Origin: Bacteroidota bacterium
GTDB lineage: Bacteria > Bacteroidota > Ignavibacteria > SZUA-365
Length of the DNA stretch: 9,508 nucleotides
Reading direction: 5' to 3'
Assembly: GCA_018224415.1 (NCBI GenBank)
Contig: JAGTUZ010000126.1
Location: 1 to 9,508, forward strand
Shown here: positions 1 through 4,759 of the stretch, piece after piece
Position numbering within the stretch: the first letter of the stretch is position 1
Layout: every line of letters starts with the position of its first letter
Made by a program: the position numbers and the translations under genes
Notes under the pieces: generated by a model
What the model was told of the DNA's origin: nothing
Database searches by the model: none
The model's input: the letters and a program-made list of their open reading frames with translations, nothing else

Positions 1-210
1 CATCAGCGTGATCTGCGAGGGATCGAGGCCACGCACGATCAGACCGTTCTCCCGCACACAGGCCTTGAATGTCACCCGTGGCAGCTGGCTATAATCCACA
101 TCCTCGAATGCCACAGTGAGTTGGGCATGCAGCAGCCCGCTTCCTGTGAGAAAGAACATCAGGATGAATAAAAGAGTCATCTGTATCGAATATCGTATCG
201 ATCGTTTCAT
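1..210 (-). CDS. Exported protein, N-terminal part (cut by window edge)
   Basis: Reading the minus strand from the ATG at 210 gives 70 open codons to the window edge with no stop. The protein starts MKRSIRYSIQMTLLFILMFF and has a classic signal peptide: basic n-region (K2, R3, R6), hydrophobic core at about residues 11-25, and a likely cut after LLHA at residue 29 before Q30. The mature start (LTVAFEDVDYSQLPRVTFKA, then CVRENGLIVRGLDPSQITL) looks like an extracellular beta-sandwich of the kind that opens secreted vWA or Ig-like proteins in Bacteroidota and Chlorobiota, but too little is present to name it. No clear Shine-Dalgarno precedes the ATG. A TTG-N20-TA promoter candidate lies at 241-269. 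The gene is divergent from the T9SS protein at 354, 143 bases away. Product class is inference; the reading frame and signal peptide are seen directly. Confidence 0.8.
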   Translation of the reverse strand, partial: MKRSIRYSIQMTLLFILMFFLTGSGLLHAQLTVAFEDVDYSQLPRVTFKACVRENGLIVRGLDPSQITLM

Positions 211-240
211 GTGCCGTCGCGCTGGTGGATAGGAAAGCAC

Positions 241-269
241 ATACTACATCGGGAATAAATCTTCCGCAA
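241..269 (-). promoter_or_regulatory. Candidate promoter for the left-edge exported protein
   Basis: On the minus strand TTGCGG (264-269) is followed after 17 bases by TAGTAT (241-246). The predicted start of transcription near 234 gives a leader of about 24 bases to the ATG at 210. The TTG-N20-TA spacing matches the other promoter candidates in this window. Confidence 0.4.
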
Positions 270-353
270 GGGAAAAGGGTGGGAACGATGGACACGCTTC
301 CGTGTCTTTGGGACGAACCGCCCGCCCATTCACCGTCCCGTGGAGGAAGGAAC

Positions 354-1355
354 ATGAACACATCACGAATCCCCGCGCTTCTGCTCGTCGCCGTTCTCGC
401 GCTTGCCGTTTCCTCACCCCTGCATGCGCAGTTCAGCGACGAATTCGACCAGGATGCCCTCGACTCCGGCTGGAGCTGGGTGCGGGAGTCTCCCGCAAAC
501 TGGCGACTCGGAAGCGACGCCCTGACGATATGGACAGAAACCGGTGCCCTCAACGGCCCATCCTACAACAATGTTCACAATCTGCTGCTGCAGACGCTCG
601 GCGACGTCGATGAATTCATGATGGACACCGAATTGCGTTTTGCACCGTACTGGACGCTGCGCAACGCCGGACTGCTGTACTACATCGACGACGACAACTA
701 CATCCGTGTTTCCCGCGGCATCCACGACGGCCACGACGATGTCTGGATGGAGTGGGAAGTCGACGGCGCGACACATTTCATTTACGCCTCGGCGAGCGTA
801 GGCACCTGGCAAGACCCGGTGTACGATGTTCGCCTCCGCCTGACCCGGCGCGGCAGCGCGTATTCCGCATCCTACTGTGTCGGACTCGATGGCGGACGCT
901 TCACCGATTGGCATTCCTTCACGACGCAGCCCATCCCCTTTCCTTCGGCGTCTCCCGTGTCCATCGGATTGCAGGCTGCCAATGGCGACGGCATCACCGC
1001 CACCGCGCTGCCCACGACTGCCGTGTTTTCCTACTTCCACTACAACACCGAAACCGCGGTGACGCCTCCGCCTGACCCGGCGACCTCGTTCTCCATCGAG
1101 GCCATGCACCCCATGCCCGCGCGCAGCGGAAGCGCACTGGACATGCGGGTGACCATCGACCGGACCGCGCCGATCGAGTGGCGGATGGTCGACATCCTCG
1201 GCCGGGAGGTCATCGCCCCGCAGCGGCTGGGCGTGCGCGAGCGAGGGACGCATCTGCTCACCGTACCCACTGGCTCGCTGCGTCCGGGCATTTATCTCTG
1301 GCAGATCAGCGCCGGCTCCTCCCGCGCCACGCAGCGCGTAGTGCTGACCCGCTGA
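354..1355 (+). CDS. Secreted concanavalin-A-like (DUF1349-type) protein with T9SS C-terminal sorting domain
   Basis: The 333-residue protein starts at the ATG at 354, chosen because GGAGG (342-346) sits 7 bases upstream and a signal peptide follows at once: hydrophobic core at residues 8-20, cut after LHA at 25 before Q26. An upstream in-frame start at 225 would bury the signal peptide. Residues 27-232 look like a DUF1349 / GH43-C2 type jelly-roll: FSDEFD, W-x-W-x-RE, LLLQ, an AGLLYYIDDDNYIRV strand pair, and a closing TTAVFSYFHYN. After a PPPDP linker (238-242), residues 248-333 form a type A T9SS sorting domain, with HPMPARSG, VDILGREV, LRPGIYLWQ and a basic QRVVLTR end. Expected path: Sec export, outer-membrane passage by the Por machine, then surface attachment or release. 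No catalytic residues are identifiable, so a carbohydrate-binding or adhesive role is inference. Confidence 0.9.
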   Translation: MNTSRIPALLLVAVLALAVSSPLHAQFSDEFDQDALDSGWSWVRESPANWRLGSDALTIWTETGALNGPSYNNVHNLLLQTLGDVDEFMMDTELRFAPYWTLRNAGLLYYIDDDNYIRVSRGIHDGHDDVWMEWEVDGATHFIYASASVGTWQDPVYDVRLRLTRRGSAYSASYCVGLDGGRFTDWHSFTTQPIPFPSASPVSIGLQAANGDGITATALPTTAVFSYFHYNTETAVTPPPDPATSFSIEAMHPMPARSGSALDMRVTIDRTAPIEWRMVDILGREVIAPQRLGVRERGTHLLTVPTGSLRPGIYLWQISAGSSRATQRVVLTR

Positions 1356-1435
1356 TAGGCCATCCTCCGGTCAGTACGATGCATGAATTTCCTGCTGACA
1401 CGCTGAACCCGAAGCATCATCCAGCCTCAGCAACA

Positions 1436-1463
1436 GAAAAGCGGACTACATGGTCCGCTTTTC
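1436..1463. terminator. Bidirectional rho-independent terminator
   Basis: An 11-bp perfect stem (GAAAAGCGGAC at 1436-1446 with GTCCGCTTTTC at 1453-1463) closes a 6-base loop. The stem ends in A's on one side and T's on the other, so either strand yields a hairpin followed by TTTT. It lies between the convergent T9SS-protein gene (ends 1355) and the TonB-domain gene (ends 1488) and probably serves both. Confidence 0.85.
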
Positions 1464-1487
1464 GAATTGCGTCTCCGCCCACGGGGC

Positions 1488-2042
1488 TCAAGAGGATTTC
1501 TGCTTCTCCGCTTCCCGTCTCCGCTGTTCCTCCTTCAGGCGAAGGATTTCCTCTTCGAGTTGCCGCTGATCCTCCTCGAGCATCTGCCGGACCCGACGCA
1601 GTTCCTCGGCTTCCTGCTGCAGCTGTTCTGAAGACTTGACCGCGTCGTACTCATCCTCGTTGCGGGCCAGGCGGAATTCAACCGGCACGCTGATGCGCGA
1701 GCCGCTCATGCGGCCGTCGCGCTTGGCGGGCTTGAAGTCGCCGTCGGCCACCGCACGCAGGGCTTCCTCGTCGAGCAAGACATGGCCGGAGCTGCGCTGC
1801 ACCTCTGCATAGGTCACATACCCCCGTGCATCGATCCACGCGGCCACAGCCACCACTCCCTGCAGGCGCGCCTTCATCGCGCTGTCGGGATAGCGCACCT
1901 CCAGCGGCGTGTTCAGCGCTGCTGGGCGGTCGGTCGGTTCCTGCACGCCGTCGAAGCCCAAGGGCTTCTCGCCGACGCTTGGCGTCTGTGCAAGAACCGG
2001 GGCCGTAAGGCAAAACAGAAAAAGGAGAATACGGACTATCAT
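1488..2042 (-). CDS. TonB C-terminal-domain protein with signal peptide and coiled-coil tail
   Basis: The 184-residue protein (from the ATG at 2042) opens with the signal-like MIVRILLFLFCLTAPVLA before Q19. Residues 47-125 fit the TonB C-terminal fold: VRYPDSAMKARLQGVVAV, a central ARGYVTYAEVQRSSGH, LLDEEALRAVADGDFKPAK, and VPVEFRL. Residues 133-182 are a highly charged, Glu/Gln/Arg-rich stretch typical of a coiled coil. A standard TonB has an uncleaved N-terminal anchor, a Pro-rich spacer and the TonB domain last; here the order differs and the spacer is absent. This suggests a periplasmic TonB-like protein, perhaps a partner of outer-membrane or division machinery rather than an energy transducer (inference). 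A TTG at 2048 is an alternative start with GGAG 11 bases upstream; the ATG lies 17 bases from that GGAG. The gene follows nifU on the same strand with a 25-base gap, so the two are probably co-transcribed. Confidence 0.85.
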   Translation of the reverse strand: MIVRILLFLFCLTAPVLAQTPSVGEKPLGFDGVQEPTDRPAALNTPLEVRYPDSAMKARLQGVVAVAAWIDARGYVTYAEVQRSSGHVLLDEEALRAVADGDFKPAKRDGRMSGSRISVPVEFRLARNEDEYDAVKSSEQLQQEAEELRRVRQMLEEDQRQLEEEILRLKEEQRRREAEKQKSS

Positions 2043-2067
2043 GGGCAACGTGGGTCGCTCTCCTTTC

Positions 2068-2331
2068 TCAGCACAGGTACGGATTGTCGCTGCGCGCCAT
2101 CTCCACCGACATGATCTCGGGGAAGCGGCGTTTGAGAATCGCCTCCACGCCGCCCTTCAGCGTCATCTGCGCGGAGGGACAGCTGCCGCAGGCGCCGGCC
2201 AGTTCGACGTACACGATGTTGTCCTTCATCTCCACGAAAGTAATGCGTCCGCCGTCGGCCTCGATGTAGGGACGGATATGCGTGTTGATCACATCCTCGA
2301 TCTGTGCTTCCAGTGTCGCCTGTTCTGCCAT
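2068..2331 (-). CDS. NifU-like C-terminal-domain Fe-S cluster scaffold
   Basis: This 87-residue protein is a stand-alone NifU C-terminal (Nfu) domain. It shows the helix IEDVINTHIRPYIEADGG, the strand pair RITFVEMKDNIVYVEL, then GACGSCPSAQMTLKGGVEAIL carrying the cluster-binding CxxC (C48, C51), and the closing RFPEIMSVEMA. Length and motif order are normal for the family. Such proteins hold a transient [4Fe-4S] or [2Fe-2S] cluster at a dimer interface and pass it to apo-proteins in the cytoplasm. The ATG at 2331 has GGAG five bases upstream. The residue after NPYL is a terminal Cys (C87), an extra thiol of unknown meaning. It is the first gene of a likely two-gene unit with the TonB-domain gene; the functional link between them is not obvious. 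Confidence 0.95.
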   Translation of the reverse strand: MAEQATLEAQIEDVINTHIRPYIEADGGRITFVEMKDNIVYVELAGACGSCPSAQMTLKGGVEAILKRRFPEIMSVEMARSDNPYLC

Positions 2332-2340
2332 GTCTGCTCC

Positions 2341-2368
2341 ATTGAAAAAGAGTGTTCAATCCTTTGAA
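2341..2368. promoter_or_regulatory. Overlapping inverted repeats upstream of the nifU-like gene
   Basis: ATTGAA-N8-TTCAAT (2341-2346 and 2355-2360) is a perfect 6-bp dyad. It overlaps a second one, TTCAA-N4-TTGAA (2355-2359 and 2364-2368). Both lie between the candidate promoter and the RBS of the nifU-like gene, where an operator or a leader hairpin would sit. The arms are short and AT-rich, so chance is possible. Confidence 0.3.
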
Positions 2369-2397
2369 AAGTACGAATTCACCCCGCCCCGCGCAAT
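2366..2397 (-). promoter_or_regulatory. Candidate promoter for the nifU-like/TonB-domain unit
   Basis: On the minus strand TTGCGC (2391-2396) is followed after 17 bases by TACTTT (2368-2373), within TACTTTTC, a 7/8 match to the Bacteroidota TAnnTTTG. Predicted transcription start is near 2360, giving a leader of about 30 bases. Confidence 0.4.
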
Positions 2398-2416
2398 GCG
2401 CTTCGCCTTGCCTGCA

Positions 2417-2542
2417 GCCTTCGGCCTTTTGCCTCCTGCGTCCTGCCTTCGGCCTTTTGCCTCGGCGCGCTGGTGCGCGCCGCCCCCAGATTCGTCCTGC
2501 CTTCGGCCTTTTGCCTCGGCGCGCTGGTGCGCGCCGCCCCCA
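2417..2542. repeat. 54-bp tandem repeat (two copies plus a partial)
   Basis: A 49-base block is identical at 2440-2488 and 2494-2542, giving a 54-base period. A partial third copy (GCCTTCGGCCTTTTGCCTC) lies at 2417-2435. Each full unit contains the hairpin GGCGCGC-TGGT-GCGCGCC. It lies in the non-coding gap between the nifU-like gene and the tRNA. Frames through it are open but encode only low-complexity repeats, so I do not call a gene. Confidence 0.9.
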
Positions 2543-2543
2543 A

Positions 2544-2569
2544 GGGCGCATCGCGAGGCGCCCCTACAT
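2544..2569. repeat. REP-like hairpin GGGCGC-N8-GCGCCC
   Basis: Stem GGGCGC (2544-2549) pairs with GCGCCC (2558-2563) around a loop containing the palindrome TCGCGA. Read on the minus strand the element begins TGTAGGGGCGCC. The motif TGTAGGGGCG recurs in the terminator hairpin at 4413-4422, which suggests members of one dispersed palindrome class. Confidence 0.45.
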
Positions 2570-2588
2570 TCTGCCGTGTCTTTTCGCA

Positions 2589-2617
2589 TTGATTTTCGGA
2601 ACGGGCGGCGCTAACTT
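2589..2617 (+). promoter_or_regulatory. Candidate tRNA promoter
   Basis: TTGATT (2589-2594), 17 bases, then TAACTT (2612-2617) followed by G. The predicted start near 2624 lies about 7 bases before the mature tRNA 5' end. Spacing matches the other promoter candidates in the window. Confidence 0.55.
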
Positions 2618-2630
2618 GCATGTCTCCTGC

Positions 2631-2704
2631 GGGCCCTTAGCTCAGTTGGTTAGAGCGGTGGACTCATAATCCGCTGGTCGCTGGTTCGAGTCCAGCAGGG
2701 CCCA
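2631..2704 (+). tRNA. tRNA with CAT anticodon, probably tRNA-Ile2 (lysidine type)
   Basis: The cloverleaf folds cleanly. The acceptor stem GGGCCCT pairs with AGGGCCC, the D arm is GCTC/GAGC, the anticodon arm is GTGGA-CTCATAA-TCCGC with anticodon CAT, and the T arm is GCTGG-TTCGAGT-CCAGC, with discriminator A. CCA is not encoded (ACGA follows). G1-C72 pairing and the lack of three G-C pairs in the anticodon stem exclude initiator tRNA. The GGTCGCTGGTTC...CCAGCAGGG portion closely resembles the bacterial tRNA-Ile2, whose C34 is converted to lysidine by TilS to read AUA. Elongator tRNA-Met is the alternative. The 74-base length and the cloverleaf are certain; the isotype is my judgement. Confidence 0.95.
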
Positions 2705-2744
2705 CGATCTGCTTTCAAGTCTCTTGGAAGCAGTGAATGCAACA

Positions 2745-2778
2745 ATGGGCCGCTTCTCGCGAAGCGGCCCATGTTTTT
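2745..2778 (+). terminator. tRNA rho-independent terminator
   Basis: A 12-bp perfect stem (ATGGGCCGCTTC at 2745-2756 with GAAGCGGCCCAT at 2761-2772), loop TCGC, followed by GTTTTT. It ends transcription about 40 bases after the tRNA. The hairpin also lies just past the stop of the convergent yggX-like gene (2794), and could help end that transcript, though no T-run follows on the minus strand. Confidence 0.85.
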
Positions 2779-2793
2779 CCGGGGAAACATCCG

Positions 2794-3072
2794 TCACTGC
2801 GACGGGGGAACGAAGTCGACATTCGCCATCTCGCCGCCTTCGTCAAGCTTGAAAAACGCGAGAATCTGCTTGTTGAGGAATTCGTCGGTCTTCGGATCCA
2901 TCAGGTTCAGCCGATACTCGTTGATCAGCATGATCTGCATCTTGATCCACTCCGACCAGCAGTCCTGGCAGGCATGCGCCAGCAGCTTCTCGCGGACTTC
3001 GCCGCGGTAGAACGCCGTGTTCTGCACCGCCTCCTTCGTCCCGCCGCAGCGGGAACAGGTGATCTCGGCCAT
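2794..3072 (-). CDS. YggX-like Fe(2+)-trafficking protein with two CxxC pairs
   Basis: The 92-residue protein starts at the ATG at 3072, fixed by AAAGGAG 7 bases upstream (3080-3086). The longer in-frame start at 3222 would translate the promoter and a repeat, so I reject it. The core matches the YggX / Fe(2+)-trafficking family: YRGEVREKLLAHACQDCWSEW, then KMQIMLINEYRLNLMDP, then a helix ending in FFKLDEG. The family protects Fe-S enzymes and is linked to labile iron in the cytoplasm. E. coli YggX has one conserved Cys near its N-terminus. Here there are two pairs, C6-x2-C9 and C35-x2-C38, a four-Cys pattern suited to binding Zn or Fe like a zinc ribbon or rubredoxin knuckle (inference). It is transcribed alone, from a Bacteroidota-type promoter at 3108-3138. 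Confidence 0.88.
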   Translation of the reverse strand: MAEITCSRCGGTKEAVQNTAFYRGEVREKLLAHACQDCWSEWIKMQIMLINEYRLNLMDPKTDEFLNKQILAFFKLDEGGEMANVDFVPPSQ

Positions 3073-3107
3073 GTATGTGCTCCTTTCGTTCGTGATCGAT
3101 CTCCCTT

Positions 3108-3138
3108 CAAATGTACACCTCCCAACGCGCGCGACAAA
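3108..3138 (-). promoter_or_regulatory. Bacteroidota-type promoter for the yggX-like gene
   Basis: On the minus strand TTTG (3135-3138) is followed after 19 bases by TACATTTG (3108-3115). This is a full match to the Bacteroides -33 TTTG / -7 TAnnTTTG consensus at accepted spacing. Predicted start is near 3101, giving a leader of about 30 bases that carries the RBS. Confidence 0.65.
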
Positions 3139-3146
3139 ACCGTGGT

Positions 3147-3180
3147 GGGAGAGGGGAAGGGGGAAGGGAAGGAGAAAGGG
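3147..3180 (+). other. Polypurine tract with G-quadruplex motif
   Basis: A run of 34 purines without interruption on the plus strand. At 3147-3168 four G-runs (3, 4, 5 and 3 G) are separated by loops of 2-3 bases, satisfying the G3+N1-7 quadruplex rule; the minus strand is correspondingly C-rich. It lies directly upstream of the yggX-like promoter and abuts the inverted repeat at 3176. Confidence 0.6.
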
Positions 3181-3251
3181 ACCCCCGCGCACCAGCGCGG
3201 GTTGCAGCATCCCCGATGTCAACTTCCCGCGCTGGTGCGCGGGGGTCCCTT
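3176..3251. repeat. Perfect 26-bp inverted repeat with 24-base spacer
   Basis: Arms 3176-3201 and 3226-3251 are exact reverse complements; the left arm starts AAGGGACCCCCGCGCACCAG. The spacer (3202-3225) has no long self-pairing. The element begins 4 bases beyond the stop of the 350-residue gene and lies upstream of the yggX-like promoter. It shares the 14-mer CGCGCTGGTGCGCG with the tandem repeat at 2440-2542. As RNA it would form a very stable hairpin able to block 3' decay or end transcription, though no clean T-run follows on either strand. Confidence 0.9.
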
Positions 3252-3255
3252 CTGC

Positions 3256-4308
3256 CTACTTCAATTTGATCACCGCGGAATCCGGTACTGCGACGCTGCT
3301 GTCGACCGTTCCTTCCAGCTCTCCCGGACTCTTGACGCCACGCAGAACATCGCTAGCGGGCAGGTCTGGTTTGTGTTCGTCATAAAGGTCGAACCACGGG
3401 AAACCGTAGGAGGTGTAGGTCGCGGCATCCACGGGCGTCTCGGGCGGCCGCCTGCCGGTGATGGCCTCGAACTGTTCGCTGTTGATGATGTAGATCACCG
3501 CTACCTGCGGATTCTGGCCGGACCAGGTATCGATACCGTAACTGTCCGGGTACACCTTCTGCTTCATGCGTCCTCCGGCGCCGAGTCCCATAGAGCGGCC
3601 ATCGGCCTGCATGGCCATTGCGGGTGCGTCTCCCTTCGAATGAAATGCAAGGTCTTTCGGAGGATTGTCAGGGAAGCGCCCCGGCCTCGGCTCGAAGACA
3701 GCAATGCGCAGGGCGCTTTCGCTTTCAGTGCCCCGCACCTGCGCCTCCACCGTTTGGCCCGTGCCCAACGGAACGGCGATGAATTGTCGGATCAAACCCT
3801 CTTCCGCCTTGATGCCGTCGAACCATGGCTGGTCGGGTACAACGAGATAGTCCTGCGGATCGGCATGCAGGTGCAGGTCCCATGGCGTACCGCTCACGGC
3901 GTTCACCATCCCCACGCCGACCTTCACCGCGTTGGGCTTCCAATGCGCGCCGTCGAAGTCGATCCACATCGCCTCGCGCTGGTACATCGGGATGAAGTAC
4001 CCGTGCTCCCGGTCCCAGCCCTCCGGCACGCAGTCGGCGAAGTCGCGCACGCGGTACAGCGGGAAGCGTCCCAGTCCCGGCGGCAGCGGATAGCGCCGTC
4101 CGTCGTCCGGGATGCGCAGCGTGCGCTGGAAGGAAAGCGCGAAGCGGTCGGAAAACACCAGCGCATCGTCCCGCAGCTCGACCGGTCCGGGAACGCGGTC
4201 CCGTCGCGGCGGCGGATCCTCCTCAGACAATGACGCGGGCACATCCACCGACCACAGCATGGCGGCCAGCAACGCGGCCGCCCCGAAGAACATGGCGGGG
4301 TGATTCAT
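3256..4308 (-). CDS. Conserved protein of unknown function, possible N-terminal signal/anchor
   Basis: The 350-residue protein starts at the ATG at 4308, chosen for GGAGG (4317-4321) 8 bases upstream; in-frame ATGs at 4314 and 4341 fit that site less well. Residues 6-19 are hydrophobic (MFFGAAALLAAMLW) and may be a signal peptide or anchor, although the n-region has only a His. The body is soluble, with conserved-looking blocks: TLRIPDDGRRYPLPPGLG, GYFIPMYQREAMWIDF, PWFDGI followed by IRQFIAVPLG, FEPRPGRFPD, then AGGRMKQKVYPDSYGIDTW and INSEQFEAITGRRPPETP, GFPWFDLYD. From memory these blocks recur in unnamed bacterial proteins and in some eukaryotic proteins with an N-terminal ubiquitin-like domain; I cannot verify that here and give no function. 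It is monocistronic, with the long inverted repeat right after the stop. I see no convincing promoter in 4309-4400. Confidence 0.85.
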   Translation of the reverse strand: MNHPAMFFGAAALLAAMLWSVDVPASLSEEDPPPRRDRVPGPVELRDDALVFSDRFALSFQRTLRIPDDGRRYPLPPGLGRFPLYRVRDFADCVPEGWDREHGYFIPMYQREAMWIDFDGAHWKPNAVKVGVGMVNAVSGTPWDLHLHADPQDYLVVPDQPWFDGIKAEEGLIRQFIAVPLGTGQTVEAQVRGTESESALRIAVFEPRPGRFPDNPPKDLAFHSKGDAPAMAMQADGRSMGLGAGGRMKQKVYPDSYGIDTWSGQNPQVAVIYIINSEQFEAITGRRPPETPVDAATYTSYGFPWFDLYDEHKPDLPASDVLRGVKSPGELEGTVDSSVAVPDSAVIKLK

Positions 4309-4395
4309 GACCATTTCCTCCAAATTCAGGATTCTCCGCATTCAGGCAAAGACTATCTTCTACACCCCGACTCTCACCATGGTTCCCGCCCTTTA

Positions 4396-4427
4396 CAAAA
4401 ACACCCCGCCTTGTAGGGGCGGGGTGT
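4396..4427 (-). terminator. Rho-independent terminator of the 63-residue gene, REP-like
   Basis: A 10-bp perfect stem (ACACCCCGCC at 4401-4410 with GGCGGGGTGT at 4418-4427) and a 7-base loop, followed on the minus strand by TTTTG (4396-4400). It lies 25 bases after the stop at 4453. The loop and right arm contain TGTAGGGGCG, shared with the palindrome at 2544-2569, so it may be a REP-type element in terminator use. Confidence 0.8.
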
Positions 4428-4452
4428 CATCCACAAAAAAAAGGGGGGAGGG

Positions 4453-4644
4453 TTACAGGCCGACGCGCTGCTGCAGCGTTTTCTCGTCTGCCTGCTTGAG
4501 CGAAAAATTCATGTTCCGCGCCATCATGATGGTGTCCATCTGCACGTCGCGCAGCTGGCGCTGCCGATCGTGATGCACCTTGTTGATCAGTGCCGTGGCG
4601 TGAACAGTGAACCGCTCGGATACTGGTAGCACAACCTTCTTCAT
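4453..4644 (-). CDS. Small hypothetical protein, 63 residues
   Basis: I do not recognise this protein. The start is the ATG at 4644, with GGAG 6 bases upstream (4651-4654); in-frame ATGs further out (4656 and 4701-4704) lack an RBS. The sequence runs from MKKVVLPVSERF through LINKVHHDRQRQLRDVQMDT and MMARNMNFSLKQ to QQRVGL. It is basic, Gln- and Met-rich, without Cys, signal peptide or membrane segment, and the middle (residues 15-45) looks helical. It has a complete transcription unit: promoter at 4686-4714, RBS, and terminator at 4396-4427, which argues for a real gene. No family motif is visible; a small nucleic-acid- or protein-binding factor is possible but unsupported. Confidence 0.65.
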   Translation of the reverse strand: MKKVVLPVSERFTVHATALINKVHHDRQRQLRDVQMDTIMMARNMNFSLKQADEKTLQQRVGL

Positions 4645-4685
4645 TGAGGTCTCCATTGTGAAACATCTGCGATTCACAAGGGAAC

Positions 4686-4714
4686 AGTATAGCCATTGCA
4701 TCACAAAGACTCAA
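4686..4714 (-). promoter_or_regulatory. Promoter of the 63-residue gene
   Basis: On the minus strand TTGAGT (4709-4714), 17 bases, TATACT (4686-4691). Predicted start near 4679 gives a leader of about 35 bases. This is the closest match to the general bacterial -35/-10 consensus in the window. Confidence 0.6.
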
Positions 4715-4759
4715 TGCCCCTCCTGCTCATGGAAGGATTTTTACCCTAGCCACGGCGTA

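Noticed and set aside
2417..2542. Possible CRISPR array
   Set aside because: Only two full copies with a 5-base remainder per period; no repeat-spacer alternation and no cas genes.
2039..2551. Minus-strand open frame of 170 residues with repeats rich in KRPKAGR and RRAPARRG
   Set aside because: The repeats are the 54-bp tandem DNA repeat in translation, and the rest overlaps the nifU-like gene in another frame.
2631..2704. tRNA 3' end as an integration (att) site
   Set aside because: No integrase, no duplicate of the tRNA 3' end and no phage or island genes in the window.
2737..4233. 498-residue plus-strand open frame
   Set aside because: Antisense to the yggX-like and the 350-residue genes, and it runs through a terminator hairpin and the 26-bp inverted repeat. 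No RBS or domain.
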